From Sandarakinorhabdus sp. (lineage in GTDB: Bacteria; Pseudomonadota; Alphaproteobacteria; Sphingomonadales; Sphingomonadaceae), in NCBI GenBank assembly GCA_025458465.1, contig JALOSK010000059.1, positions 1-11,697 of the forward strand: DNA of 11,697 nt. The letters are read 5' to 3'. Below, in pieces: positions 1 through 7,576 of the stretch. Position numbers and translations under genes: made by a program. Every line of letters starts with the position of its first letter. Within the stretch, counting starts at the first letter, position 1. The notes below the pieces were generated by a model. That model had not been told where the DNA came from. It made no database searches and was given only the letters and a program-made list of their open reading frames with translations.

Positions 1-798
1 GGCCGGGCTGGCAGCGGTCACGCCATCGGGGCGCGGGCGGGTTTCGCGGTGGCCGCAGGCGCTGCAGCCATCGATGATCGCCATGACGCCCTGCGTCGGC
101 TGGTTGCACGACGAACAGGGCAGGCCGCGCAGCACATCCACCTGGCCATAGCCGGGGCAGCCACAGGCCGGGCAGGCGCAGGCCAGCCGCGCCGCCAGCC
201 GGCCTGCCAGCGCGCGGATGGCGGCCATGCGGGTGGGGTTCAGATGCGCGCGCATGTCGGTTTCAAGGCGGTTGCCCGGCCAGGCGAGGCGGGCCAGCGC
301 GTCCATGTCGGTCACGCCGCTGGCCAGCACGGCACCATCAGGCGCCTTCACCACCAGCGCGTGCGCCGGAAAGCCGATGCGGGCGAGGAAGGGCGCGATG
401 TCCACGCCATCGGCCACATCGAGATGCGCGAAGTTGGTGCGGCGGGACACGGCAGACAGGGTAAGTTCAACGCCACGCGCAGCATCGATGAAGGCCAGTG
501 TTTCCACCCCGCCGGCGCCGAACGGCAGCCACGGGTGCGGGCCGAAACTGCCTTCGCTGGCCAGCCCCAGCGGCAGGCCTGATGCGGCCATGCCGGCGCG
601 CGCCTTGGCCAGCGCCGCCTCGCTTGCGGTGCCGGTGCGTGCGCTTGTGCCGGTGAAGGTGCCGAAGGCGTCGGTATCGATGCAGACAGGCTCGACGATC
701 AAGCCCAACCGGCGCAGCAGCGGCGGCGCCAGCGCGCGTGCCTTGCCGTGCTGCGTGGCCAGCGCGACCGCCTCGCCGCTGTAGGGATGTTCAGCCAA
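1..798 (-). CDS. DUF6671 family zinc-ribbon protein (C-terminus cut by window edge)
   Basis: 266 codons are visible and the frame is still open at the window edge, so the C-terminus is missing. The N-terminus (HPYSG, then [14 protein letters not shown] at residues 14-27), the [17 protein letters not shown] stretch (41-57) and the [25 protein letters not shown] block (about 65-89) match what I remember of the DUF6671 family. The end of the visible part is a cysteine-rich ribbon with Cys207, 209, 212, 214, 228, 231, 245 and 248, arranged as CxxC pairs expected to bind zinc. The molecular function of the family is unknown to me. The start is inferred to be TTG at 798, because no in-frame ATG occurs before residue 70 and the family begins close to the HPY motif. 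That start lies 8 nt inside the end of pyrC, so expression is probably coupled to it. No clear Shine-Dalgarno is visible. Confidence 0.75.
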   Translation of the reverse strand, partial: MAEHPYSGEAVALATQHGKARALAPPLLRRLGLIVEPVCIDTDAFGTFTGTSARTGTASEAALAKARAGMAASGLPLGLASEGSFGPHPWLPFGAGGVETLAFIDAARGVELTLSAVSRRTNFAHLDVADGVDIAPFLARIGFPAHALVVKAPDGAVLASGVTDMDALARLAWPGNRLETDMRAHLNPTRMAAIRALAGRLAARLACACPACGCPGYGQVDVLRGLPCSSCNQPTQGVMAIIDGCSACGHRETRPRPDGVTAASPA

Positions 799-1746
799 TG
801 AAACGCCAGTCCAGCACCTCGCCGGCGTGGAAGGGCACCACTTCGGTGCCGGCGGCGGCCACGCGGGCGGGCACCGGCGTTGCCACGCGTTCCAGCGTGA
901 TGAAATCGGGGTTCAGCGGCAGGCCATAGAAGCGCGGGCCATATTCGCTGGCAAAGCCTTCGAGGCGATCCAGTGCGCCTTCCTCCTCGAAGGTTTTCGC
1001 ATAGGATTCGATGGCGAACGGCGCATTGTAGATGCCGGCGCAGCCGCAATCGCTTTCCTTGGCTTCGATGCCATGCGGCGCGCTGTCCGTGCCCAGGAAG
1101 AACTTGGGATTGCCGCTGGTGGCAGCGCTGCGCAGCGCCTGGCGGTGCAGTTCGCGCTTGGCCACCGGCAGGCAATAGAAATGCGGGCGGATGCCGCCTT
1201 CGAACATGGCGTTGCGGTTGATGGCCAGGTGTTCAGGGCCGGGAAATCGGCAACAACGCCCTTCAGCACGCGTTCGATGAACACCGCCTCGCGATCGAAC
1301 ACGTCGACGTTGTGATCGGTCACCTCGCCATGGATCAGCAGCGGCATGCCGATGCGCTGCATCGCCTCCAGCGCCGGATAGATGTGGCGCACGTCGGTCA
1401 CGCCGGCCGCGCTGTTGGTGGTGGCGTGCGCCGGATAGAGCTTGGCAGCGGTGAAGATGCCTTCGCCGTGGCCGCGCACCAGTTCATCCGGCGCGATGTG
1501 ATCGACCAGATAGCAGGTCATCAGCGGTTCGAAGCGGATGCCCGGCGACACGGCGGCGCGGATCCGGTCCCGATAGGCGGCCGCGGCCGCGGCGGTGGTC
1601 ACCGGCGGCTTCAGGTTGGGCATCACGATGGCGCGGGCGAACTGGCGGGCCGTGGCATCGGCCACTGCGGCCAGCATCGGGCCATCACGCAGGTGGACAT
1701 GCCAATCATCGGGGCGGCGCAGGCGCAGGGTGGTGATCTGGTTCAT
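791..1746 (-). pseudogene. pyrC: Dihydroorotase PyrC, disrupted by an internal deletion and frameshift
   Basis: This is a class II (E. coli type) dihydroorotase, the cytosolic zinc enzyme that cyclises carbamoyl aspartate to dihydroorotate in pyrimidine synthesis. The first frame, starting at ATG 1746, gives residues 1-171 with [11 protein letters not shown] (His16, His18), AAKLYP (Lys102, the carbamylated lysine) and LLIHGE (His139). At 1232-1238 homology jumps to another frame, which resumes at [15 protein letters not shown] and runs to the stop at 791 through FLGTDSAPH (metal/catalytic Asp) and CGCAG. Against my recollection of E. coli PyrC, the first frame aligns residue for residue to Leu171 and the second resumes at residue 200. 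About 28 codons are gone, including the FEHITT block with zinc ligand His177. The span is 956 nt, not a multiple of three; restoring 88 nt would give 347 residues, the normal length. As written it cannot make active enzyme, but a sequence error is possible. Confidence 0.85.
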
Positions 1747-1922
1747 GGCCGGGCGATACGCCGAAGCGCGGCCACAGGGAAGCCCCGAGCGCAAGGCGTC
1801 ATGGCGCCTGCGGGCAATCCCCGGTCCGGGACAATGCGTAAAGCTTTTGGTGGCGGCCGGCGCGATAAGCAGGCTGGGGACGGGTTGTGGACGCGAGTGA
1901 GCGTGAGACGGGTTGGCGCGCG
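1747..1922. promoter_or_regulatory. Divergent intergenic region between pyrC and the usp-fixLJ unit
   Basis: These 176 nt separate two divergent start codons, so they should hold promoters for both pyrC-DUF6671 (leftward) and usp-fixL-fixJ (rightward). I see no convincing -35/-10 pair, no TTGAT-N4-ATCAA anaerobox and no strong hairpin followed by a T-run. A short imperfect inverted repeat, GGCGTCATGGCGCC, lies near 1795-1808. The promoter role is inferred from gene orientation only. Confidence 0.4.
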
Positions 1923-2729
1923 ATGAAGAATATCCTGCTGCACATTCACGATGATGACGAACAGGGCGCACGGCTGGCGGTCGCGCTGGATATCGCGCGG
2001 CAGGCAAACGGCCATCTGTCCTGCATCCAGGTCACGCCGGTGGAGGCCTTTGGCGGCGATCCCTATGGCGGCCTGTTCGGCATGGCCGCCCTGATCGATA
2101 CGATCCACGATCAGGACAAGGCCCTGCGGCTTGCCACCGAACGCAGGCTGGCCAGCGCCGGCGTGGCGTGGGATTGGCGATGCTTTGATGGCAATGTGGT
2201 CGAAACGCTCATCGATCAGGCGCTGCTCGCCGATGTGGTGGTGCTCAGCCAGCCATCAACCTCGCGCCATGGCCGGCCACCGGCGGCGATCGTTGGCGAT
2301 GTGGTGCTCTATGCGCGCTGCCCGGTGCTGATGGTGCCGCAGGGGCAGCAACAGTTCGATCTTGCCGGCCCGGCCGTGGTGGCGTGGAACGGCTCGGCCG
2401 AATCCGCCCACGCGCTGCGCCTGGCCCTGCCGGTGCTCACGCATGCAGCCGGCGTGCACATCGTGGAGGTGAGCGACGAAGCCGCCCGCGTGCCGGCCTC
2501 GGAGGCGGCGCAATGGCTGTCCCGCCACGGCATCGCTGCCGATGTGCACGACTGGCCGGCGAAGGGACGCCGCATTTCGGTGGCCCTGCTGCACGCCGCC
2601 AGCGAGCTGGGGGCGGCCTTCATGGTGATGGGCGCCTATGGCCACAGCCGCCTGCGCGAAACGGTGCTGGGCGGCGTGACGCGCGAACTCATCGCATCGG
2701 CCACCGTGCCGCTGTTGATGGCGCACTGA
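1923..2729 (+). CDS. Universal stress protein with two UspA-type domains
   Basis: A cytosolic 268-residue protein, the size of a tandem universal stress protein. The first domain starts with [13 protein letters not shown] and spans roughly residues 1-140, ending in the typical [12 protein letters not shown] strand. The second runs from [11 protein letters not shown] (151-161) to the end and carries the nucleotide-binding-type loop [15 protein letters not shown] (237-251), a G-x2-G-x9-G pattern with Gly instead of Ser/Thr at the last position, then ATVPLLMAH. Family members respond to stress and often to low oxygen; the ligand cannot be read from sequence. The gene lies 56 nt upstream of fixL on the same strand and may be cotranscribed with it. 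The chosen start is the ATG giving MKNIL, the usual family N-terminus; an in-frame GTG at 1887 would add 12 residues. No strong ribosome-binding site is seen for either. Confidence 0.88.
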   Translation: MKNILLHIHDDDEQGARLAVALDIARQANGHLSCIQVTPVEAFGGDPYGGLFGMAALIDTIHDQDKALRLATERRLASAGVAWDWRCFDGNVVETLIDQALLADVVVLSQPSTSRHGRPPAAIVGDVVLYARCPVLMVPQGQQQFDLAGPAVVAWNGSAESAHALRLALPVLTHAAGVHIVEVSDEAARVPASEAAQWLSRHGIAADVHDWPAKGRRISVALLHAASELGAAFMVMGAYGHSRLRETVLGGVTRELIASATVPLLMAH

Positions 2730-2785
2730 CCCGCACAAAAAGGCGCGTTGAATTCACGTGCATTTGCGGCAGTATCGTTCGCGCA
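2730..2785 (+). promoter_or_regulatory. Short spacer between usp and fixL
   Basis: This 56-nt spacer contains the perfect 8-nt palindrome TGAATTCA near 2749-2756, within a GC-rich context whose outer arms (GCGCGT / ACGTGC) pair only with a mismatch or bulge. There is no T-run, so it does not look like an intrinsic terminator, and no clear Shine-Dalgarno precedes the fixL ATG. It could contain a fixL promoter or operator, but nothing recognisable supports that. Confidence 0.25.
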
Positions 2786-3967
2786 ATGTGTCCCTTTCTC
2801 GAAAACAAGGCTGCCGGCACGGCGGCGCCCCATGCCATCCTTGCCGATGGCGGCGAGGCGCTGCAGCGCACGATCCTGGCCACGGTGCCCGATGCCCTGA
2901 TCGTGATCGACGAGGCTGGCACCATCCTTCTGTTCAGCGATGCCGCCCGCCGCATGTTCGGATATGAAAACGACGAGGTGATCGGCCAGAACGTCAGGAT
3001 CCTCATGCCCAACCCGGATCGGGACCGGCACGATGATTACATGCGCCACTACATGGAAACCGGGGAGGCGCACATCATCGGCATCGGCCGGGTGACAACC
3101 GCGCGGCGGCGCGATGGCAGCACCTTCCCCATCGAACTGGCCGTGGGGGAATCGCGATCCGATGATGGGCGGCTGTTCACCGGCTTCATCCGCGACCTTA
3201 CCGAAATCCAGCGCGCCGAACGCCGGCTGAACGATTTGCAGACGGAACTTTCCCACATCAGCCGCGTGTCTGCGATGGGCAGCCTGGCCAGCGCGCTGGC
3301 TCATGAACTCAACCAGCCGCTCACCGCCATCGCCAGCTATGCCGATGGGGCCCGCGCGCTGCTGGGCGATGAAGGCGTGCCCGATGCGATGCAGATCGAC
3401 ATGGTGCGCGAAGCATTGGTGGAAGCCAGTGCACAGGCCATCCGCGCCGGGCAGATCGTGCGGCGCCTGCGCGAATTCATCAGCCGCGGCGAAAGCGAGA
3501 AGCGCGTGGAAAAGCTGCGCCGGCTGGTGACGGAGGCCGCGGCCCTCGCGATGACCGGCACCGGCCAGACCGGGATCGATTTCGAAATCAGGCTGGATCC
3601 GACGGCCGATCTGGTGATCGTTGATCGCATCCAGATCCAGCAGGTGCTGCTCAACCTGATCCGCAACGCGGTGGAAGCCATGCAGCGATCCCCGCGCCAG
3701 CAACTGGAAATCCGCAGTCGCCCGGCCGGAAGGGGCCTGGTGGAAGTTGTGGTGTCCGACAGCGGGCCCGGCCTGTCGCCCGATATTGCCGCCGTGCTGT
3801 TCCAGCCCTTCAACACCTCCAAGGAAAAGGGCATGGGGCTGGGCCTGTCGATCAGCCGAACGATCGTGGAGGCCCATGGCGGCCGCATCTGGGCGGAACC
3901 GTCGGAGTTTGGCGGCACCGCCTTCCATTTCACTCTGGAACTTGCCGAGGAGCCGCAGGATGGCTGA
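2786..3967 (+). CDS. fixL: FixL oxygen-sensing histidine kinase with haem-PAS domain
   Basis: A soluble 393-residue sensor kinase; no membrane segment is visible. The PAS domain (about 28-145) closely resembles the FixL haem domain. His82 in RHDDY matches the haem-ligating histidine (Bradyrhizobium His200), Arg102 in HIIGIGR matches the O2-contact arginine (Arg220) and His96 matches His214. The position of Arg206 is His88 here. The kinase core follows, with phospho-acceptor His173 in [11 protein letters not shown]-box Asn294 in [10 protein letters not shown]1 box DSGPGL (325-330), the F-box region [11 protein letters not shown] and G2 box GMGLGLS (349-355). It should autophosphorylate when O2 is released and pass phosphate to FixJ, whose ATG overlaps its last 8 nt. 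ATG 2786 is the only in-frame start between usp and the PAS domain. The N-terminus is short, like FixL proteins lacking the membrane anchor. Confidence 0.93.
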   Translation: MCPFLENKAAGTAAPHAILADGGEALQRTILATVPDALIVIDEAGTILLFSDAARRMFGYENDEVIGQNVRILMPNPDRDRHDDYMRHYMETGEAHIIGIGRVTTARRRDGSTFPIELAVGESRSDDGRLFTGFIRDLTEIQRAERRLNDLQTELSHISRVSAMGSLASALAHELNQPLTAIASYADGARALLGDEGVPDAMQIDMVREALVEASAQAIRAGQIVRRLREFISRGESEKRVEKLRRLVTEAAALAMTGTGQTGIDFEIRLDPTADLVIVDRIQIQQVLLNLIRNAVEAMQRSPRQQLEIRSRPAGRGLVEVVVSDSGPGLSPDIAAVLFQPFNTSKEKGMGLGLSISRTIVEAHGGRIWAEPSEFGGTAFHFTLELAEEPQDG

Positions 3968-4601
3968 AGTGCGCGTCTATCTGGTCGATGATGAGGCGGC
4001 GGTGCGCCGTTCCGTTGGCTTCATGCTGAAAACCTCTGGCTATGAGGTGGAAACCTTTGAATCCGGAGAGGATTTCCTGAAGGCGGCGGCACAGCTTGCC
4101 CCCGGCGCCGTGCTGCTTGATGTGCGCCTGGGCGGCATGGACGGGCTGGCGGTGCAGCAGGCCCTGAAGGACAGGGGCATCGTGCTGCCGGTGGTGATCA
4201 TCACCGGCCATGGCGACGTGGCGCTGGCCGTGCGCGCGATGAAGGCCGGGGCCGTGGATTTCCTTGAAAAGCCGTTCGAGAAGGCGGCGCTGATTGCCAG
4301 CATCGAAAACGCCCAGCGTCGCAACGAGGGGCGGGAGGAGCTGGTGCGGCTGGCGGACCAGGCGCATGCCCAACTGAACGCGCTCACCCCGCGCGAACGG
4401 GACGTGCTGAACGGGCTGGTGGAAGGCCAGTCCAACAAGGTGATCGCCTATGATCTGGGCATTTCCCCGCGCACGGTGGAAATCCACCGCGCCAACCTGA
4501 TGTCAAAGCTGGGGGTGAATTCGCTGTCGGATGCGCTGAAGATCGCGTTCACCGCTCGCATGGCCGAACTGGCCGGGGCAACGCCGTCAGAGCCGGCCTG
4601 A
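3960..4601 (+). CDS. fixJ: FixJ two-component response regulator
   Basis: This 213-residue transcriptional activator has an N-terminal receiver domain: acidic pair Asp10/Asp11, phospho-acceptor Asp54 in VLLDVR, Thr82 in VIITGHGD and Lys104 in EKPF. The C-terminal LuxR/FixJ-type helix-turn-helix spans about residues 138-198, with LTPRERDVL and [16 protein letters not shown]. In known systems phosphorylated FixJ activates fixK, which then drives cbb3 oxidase genes; fixK is not in this window. A GAGGAG ribosome-binding site lies 7 nt before the ATG, inside fixL, and the two genes overlap by 8 nt. Its 3' end overlaps the convergent small cysteine-protein gene by 15 nt. Length and motifs are complete. 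Confidence 0.94.
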   Translation: MAEVRVYLVDDEAAVRRSVGFMLKTSGYEVETFESGEDFLKAAAQLAPGAVLLDVRLGGMDGLAVQQALKDRGIVLPVVIITGHGDVALAVRAMKAGAVDFLEKPFEKAALIASIENAQRRNEGREELVRLADQAHAQLNALTPRERDVLNGLVEGQSNKVIAYDLGISPRTVEIHRANLMSKLGVNSLSDALKIAFTARMAELAGATPSEPA

Positions 4602-4823
4602 GGGCTTCTTCGGCCGCTGGCAGCCAATGTGACAGGCGGTGTCGCAGCCGCCATCGGGCATCTGGCCGGGGATTGGCAGCGCACCGCCATTGCACAGCGC
4701 CATCAGCCGCGTTTCGGCCCGCGCCGGCAAGGTGGTGCTGGCCAGCGCCAGCGCGATCAGGCCGGGCAGGAAGGCCATCGGATTGGCGCGCAGGCGGGAC
4801 AGGCCGGGCTCAGGGTGCGGCAT
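4587..4823 (-). CDS. Small secreted four-cysteine protein at the end of the cco operon, family not recognised
   Basis: A 78-residue protein. Residues 1-36 look like a cleaved signal peptide: an arginine-containing start (LSRLRAN), a hydrophobic core (MAFLPGLIALALAS) and an ARA cleavage site, with the mature chain beginning ETRL. The mature part, about 42 residues, holds Cys44, Cys60, Cys64 and Cys68 in a CNGG ... CDTACHIGC arrangement, with His65 inside a CxxxCHxxxC motif. It could bind metal or form two disulfides in the periplasm. The start is supported by AGGGAGG 6 nt upstream, and the ATG lies inside the last codons of ccoS (14-nt overlap), so it is translated as part of the cbb3 assembly unit. 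A role in copper or haem delivery to the oxidase is inference from context only. MAFL at 4778 is an alternative, less charged start. Confidence 0.7.
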   Translation of the reverse strand: MPHPEPGLSRLRANPMAFLPGLIALALASTTLPARAETRLMALCNGGALPIPGQMPDGGCDTACHIGCQRPKKPSGRL

Positions 4824-4986
4824 CGGGGCCCTCCCTGGGCTGTTCGCCCTCATCATCGATGAAGATGCGCAGGGCCGCGCCATCCAGATCGTCGAACTGG
4901 CCGCGCCCCACCGCCCAGAAGAAGGCGAACAGGCCGATGAGGCCAAGGCCCAGCGCCACCGGGATCAGCACCAATATGCCGTTCAT
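4810..4986 (-). CDS. ccoS: CcoS cbb3 oxidase maturation protein
   Basis: A 58-residue membrane protein with one N-terminal transmembrane helix (MNGILVLIPVALGLGLIGLF, continuing AFFWAV) and a short acidic tail. The family signature is clear: FFWAVGRGQFDDLDGAALRIFIDDE. CcoS (FixS) is needed for functional cofactor insertion into cbb3 oxidase in organisms where it has been tested. It is the next gene after the copper ATPase ccoI, overlapping it by 4 nt (ATGA), which is its usual genomic place. The weak purine-rich AAAGGCG precedes the start. Length is typical. Confidence 0.93.
   Translation of the reverse strand: MNGILVLIPVALGLGLIGLFAFFWAVGRGQFDDLDGAALRIFIDDEGEQPREGPDAAP
4830..4836 (-). promoter_or_regulatory. 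Ribosome-binding site of the small cysteine protein
   Basis: AGGGAGG on the minus strand, 6 nt before the ATG at 4823, inside the ccoS coding region. It is one of the strongest Shine-Dalgarno matches in the window and decides the longer start. Confidence 0.65.
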
Positions 4987-7115
4987 CGCGCTGCGCCTTT
5001 CAGCCGGAGAGCATTGGCCACCACGATGATCGACGAGCCGGACATCGCCAGCGCCGCGATCAGCGGGGTGACAAGCCCGGCAATCGCCAGCGGCACGGCA
5101 ATCACGTTGTAGGCGATGGCCAGCGCGAAATTCTGTTTGACGATGGCCTGCGTCGCCCGCGCAGCGCGGATGGCGATGGCAACGGGGGCCAGGCTTGCAC
5201 CCAGGAACACCGCATCGGCGGCATTGCGGCTGGCATCGGCCGCGGCGCCCGGCGCCATGCTGACATGGCCGGCGGCCAGCGCCGGGCCATCATTGAGGCC
5301 ATCGCCCACCATCAGCACGCGCCGCCCATCGGCAGCCAGCGCCTTGATCGCGGCCAGCTTGCCCGCCGGATCAAGCCCGCCTTGCGCCGGGATGGCCAGC
5401 GCGGCGCCAGCGGCCGCCACCGGCCCGGCGCGATCGCCCGAAAGGATGCGCGCCGGCACGCCCATCGCAGCCAGTTCGGTGATGGTGTTGGCCGCATCGG
5501 GACGCATCGGATCGGCAAAGCGGATCAGGATTTCAGGCGCATCGCCGATGGTCAGGGCGCTGGCCATCGCCGCGCCGGCATCGCCGGCCGGCCGGCCCAG
5601 TTTCACCAGCCTGCCGTTCCATTGCCCGGTGAGGCCTTCGCCGGGCGTTTCCGTTACCAGCGTCACGCGCTGGGGCAGGGTGCCGGTGGCGGTGAGGGCG
5701 GCGCGCAGCGCTTCGGACAGCGGGTGGCGGCTGCATTGCGCCAGCGCCAGCGCGATGCCGGCCTCGGTTGGCCCCAGCACCGACAGGTCGGCAGGTGCCG
5801 GCTGACCCAGGGTGAGCGTGCCGGTCTTGTCGAACACGGCCGTATCGGCTTCGGCCAGGCGCTCCAGCGCGCTGCCATCCTTCACCAGAACGCCGGCCTT
5901 CATCAGCGCGCCGGTTGTGACGATCTGTGCGGCTGGCACGGCCAGGCCCAGCGCGCACGGGCAGGTGATGATCAGCACGGCGACCGCAATCAGCAGGCTT
6001 TCGTGCCAGCCGGCGCCGGCCAGCATCCAGCCGATGAAGCTCAACAAGGCCAGCGTGTGGACCGCCGGCGCATAGAGGCGGGCCGCCCTGTCGGCGATGC
6101 GCACGTAACGGCTGCGGCCTTGCCCGGCATCCTGCATCAGCCGGGCGATATCGGCGATGCTGGTATCGGCACCGGCCGCGGTGACCGCCACGGTGACGGC
6201 ATCGCCGCTGTTGAGCGTGCCGGCCAGCACGCGGCCGCCGGGGCCGATGGCCACCGGCATTGCTTCGCCGGTGATCAGCGACTGGTCGAAGTGGCTGCGG
6301 CCTTCAAGGATCACGCCATCGGCGGCCAGCCGTTCCCCAGCGGCCACCAGCATCTTCATGCCGGGCCTGATGTCTTCGGCCTTCATCCAGTGGCTCTGGC
6401 CGTCATCATCGATGATCAGCGCGCCGCTCGCCATGTGCTTCAGCAAGGCGCTTACCCCGTCGCGGGCGCGATCGCGCATCACCGCATCCAGCCAGCGCCC
6501 GGCCAGCAGGAAGAACAGCAGCATCACCGCACTGTCGAAATAGGCGTGTCGCCCGTGGGTGATGGTTTCGAACAGCGACAGGCCAGTGGCCAGCAGCACG
6601 CCGATGGAAATCGGCACATCCATGTTGGTGTGGCGGGCCTTCAGCGCGCGCCAGGCCGATTGGAAGAAGGGCCGGCCGGCATAGGCCACGGTGGGCAGCG
6701 CGATCAGCGCCGACAGCCAGTGGAACAGATCGCGCGTGATCCCGCCGGCGCCCGACCAGACCGAGACGGACAGCAGCATGATGTTCATGGCGGCAAAGCC
6801 CGCCACGGCGAGCGCCTTGACCAGCGCGCGCGCCTCGCCATCGGCCGGGCCGGCCAGTGCATCGCCCATCGGGCTGGCTTCGAAACCGAGGCTGGCGAAC
6901 GCCTTGACGAGGGCCGGCGTGTCGAGCGCCGGATCGTGGCTCACCTCCACCTGCTTGGCGGTGAAATTCACCCGCGCCGCCGCGATCCCCGGCACGTTGG
7001 CGAGGCCCTGTTCCAGCTTGGCGATGCAGCCGGCGCAGCGCATGCCGGGCACGGCAAAGCGGCTGCTGGCCAGCGCGGCGCTGGCGACCGAGGCAAGGCC
7101 GGCAGGGCGGTTCAT
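4983..7115 (-). CDS. ccoI: CcoI (FixI) copper-transporting P1B-type ATPase
   Basis: A 710-residue inner-membrane P-type ATPase that moves copper for assembly of the cbb3 CuB centre. The order of domains is a heavy-metal-binding domain with GMRCAGC (24-30), membrane helices from about 100, the actuator-domain TGE (282-284), the CPC metal site (385-387) in the sixth helix, the phosphorylated Asp429 in DKTGTLT, the HP nucleotide-binding pair (464-465), GEGLTG (492-497), GDGLNDGPA (604-612) and the last helices with YN (669-670) and MSGSS (691-695). The catalytic residues are all present and the length is normal. It overlaps ccoH by 4 nt upstream and ccoS by 4 nt downstream, which argues for the CcoI subtype rather than a general CopA exporter. 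Confidence 0.95.
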   Translation of the reverse strand: MNRPAGLASVASAALASSRFAVPGMRCAGCIAKLEQGLANVPGIAAARVNFTAKQVEVSHDPALDTPALVKAFASLGFEASPMGDALAGPADGEARALVKALAVAGFAAMNIMLLSVSVWSGAGGITRDLFHWLSALIALPTVAYAGRPFFQSAWRALKARHTNMDVPISIGVLLATGLSLFETITHGRHAYFDSAVMLLFFLLAGRWLDAVMRDRARDGVSALLKHMASGALIIDDDGQSHWMKAEDIRPGMKMLVAAGERLAADGVILEGRSHFDQSLITGEAMPVAIGPGGRVLAGTLNSGDAVTVAVTAAGADTSIADIARLMQDAGQGRSRYVRIADRAARLYAPAVHTLALLSFIGWMLAGAGWHESLLIAVAVLIITCPCALGLAVPAAQIVTTGALMKAGVLVKDGSALERLAEADTAVFDKTGTLTLGQPAPADLSVLGPTEAGIALALAQCSRHPLSEALRAALTATGTLPQRVTLVTETPGEGLTGQWNGRLVKLGRPAGDAGAAMASALTIGDAPEILIRFADPMRPDAANTITELAAMGVPARILSGDRAGPVAAAGAALAIPAQGGLDPAGKLAAIKALAADGRRVLMVGDGLNDGPALAAGHVSMAPGAAADASRNAADAVFLGASLAPVAIAIRAARATQAIVKQNFALAIAYNVIAVPLAIAGLVTPLIAALAMSGSSIIVVANALRLKGAAR

Positions 7116-7576
7116 GCCAGCGTCTCTGCAAGCCGCTTGACGGCGCCGCCCTGCCGCACCTGCAGCCGCACCTGCCAGCGCCCGGCCGGCAGCGGCGTGG
7201 TGGAAACAAGGCGCCCCTGGCCATCATTGCGGAAGGCAAGCGCCACGTCGGCCGCGCGGCCCAGCGGGTGATGGGCGGTGCCCTCGCCTTCAAAGCTGAG
7301 GCCCGGCACGGCGATCACCACGTGGCGGGCGCCATCCAGCGACACCGGCGTGTTCCAGCCCAGCCGATCCTGTTCACGCGCCTTCGCCAGCCATTCATTA
7401 TACTGCTGGCTGGCGACATAGCTGTTGTCCACCACCGTGCCGCCAAAGCTGCGGCTGGCCAGCGTGGCCATGGTGAGGTTCACGGCCACCACCACGCCGA
7501 AGAAGGCGACCATGATCATGGTCATATCGCGGCCGGTGAAGGGGCGTTTTGTGGACATGGCGGGAGCCTCGCTCAT
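7112..7576 (-). CDS. ccoH: CcoH (FixH) cbb3 oxidase assembly protein
   Basis: A 154-residue protein with one N-terminal membrane helix (about residues 19-41, MTMIMVAFFGVVVAVNLTMA) and a periplasmic domain beginning with the family landmark SYVASQQYNEWLAKAREQ. FixH proteins associate with and stabilise cbb3 oxidase assembly. It sits between ccoG and ccoI, overlapping each by 4 nt. The listed start uses the ATGA overlap with the ccoG stop. A second in-frame ATG at 7558 (MSTKRPFTGRD) has GAGG about 8 nt upstream and matches the usual compact FixH N-terminus, so it may be the true start. Confidence 0.9.
   Translation of the reverse strand: MSEAPAMSTKRPFTGRDMTMIMVAFFGVVVAVNLTMATLASRSFGGTVVDNSYVASQQYNEWLAKAREQDRLGWNTPVSLDGARHVVIAVPGLSFEGEGTAHHPLGRAADVALAFRNDGQGRLVSTTPLPAGRWQVRLQVRQGGAVKRLAETLA

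Noticed and set aside
1577..1590. Perfect 14-nt palindrome of GCGGCCGC repeats
   Set aside because: It encodes a poly-alanine stretch of PyrC; self-complementarity follows from repeated GCG/GCC codons.
2636..3928. Minus-strand open frame of 430 codons opposite fixL
   Set aside because: No recognisable domain; the plus strand encodes an intact FixL.
4590..4626. Possible bidirectional terminator hairpin at the fixJ end
   Set aside because: The GGCC-based pairing is short and no T-run follows on either strand; the region is also coding on both strands.
5265..7271. Long plus-strand open frame of 668 codons opposite ccoI
   Set aside because: It has no family motifs, is rich in Arg/Gln/His/Gly, and mirrors a fully convincing ccoI. 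GC-rich DNA commonly leaves such antisense frames open.
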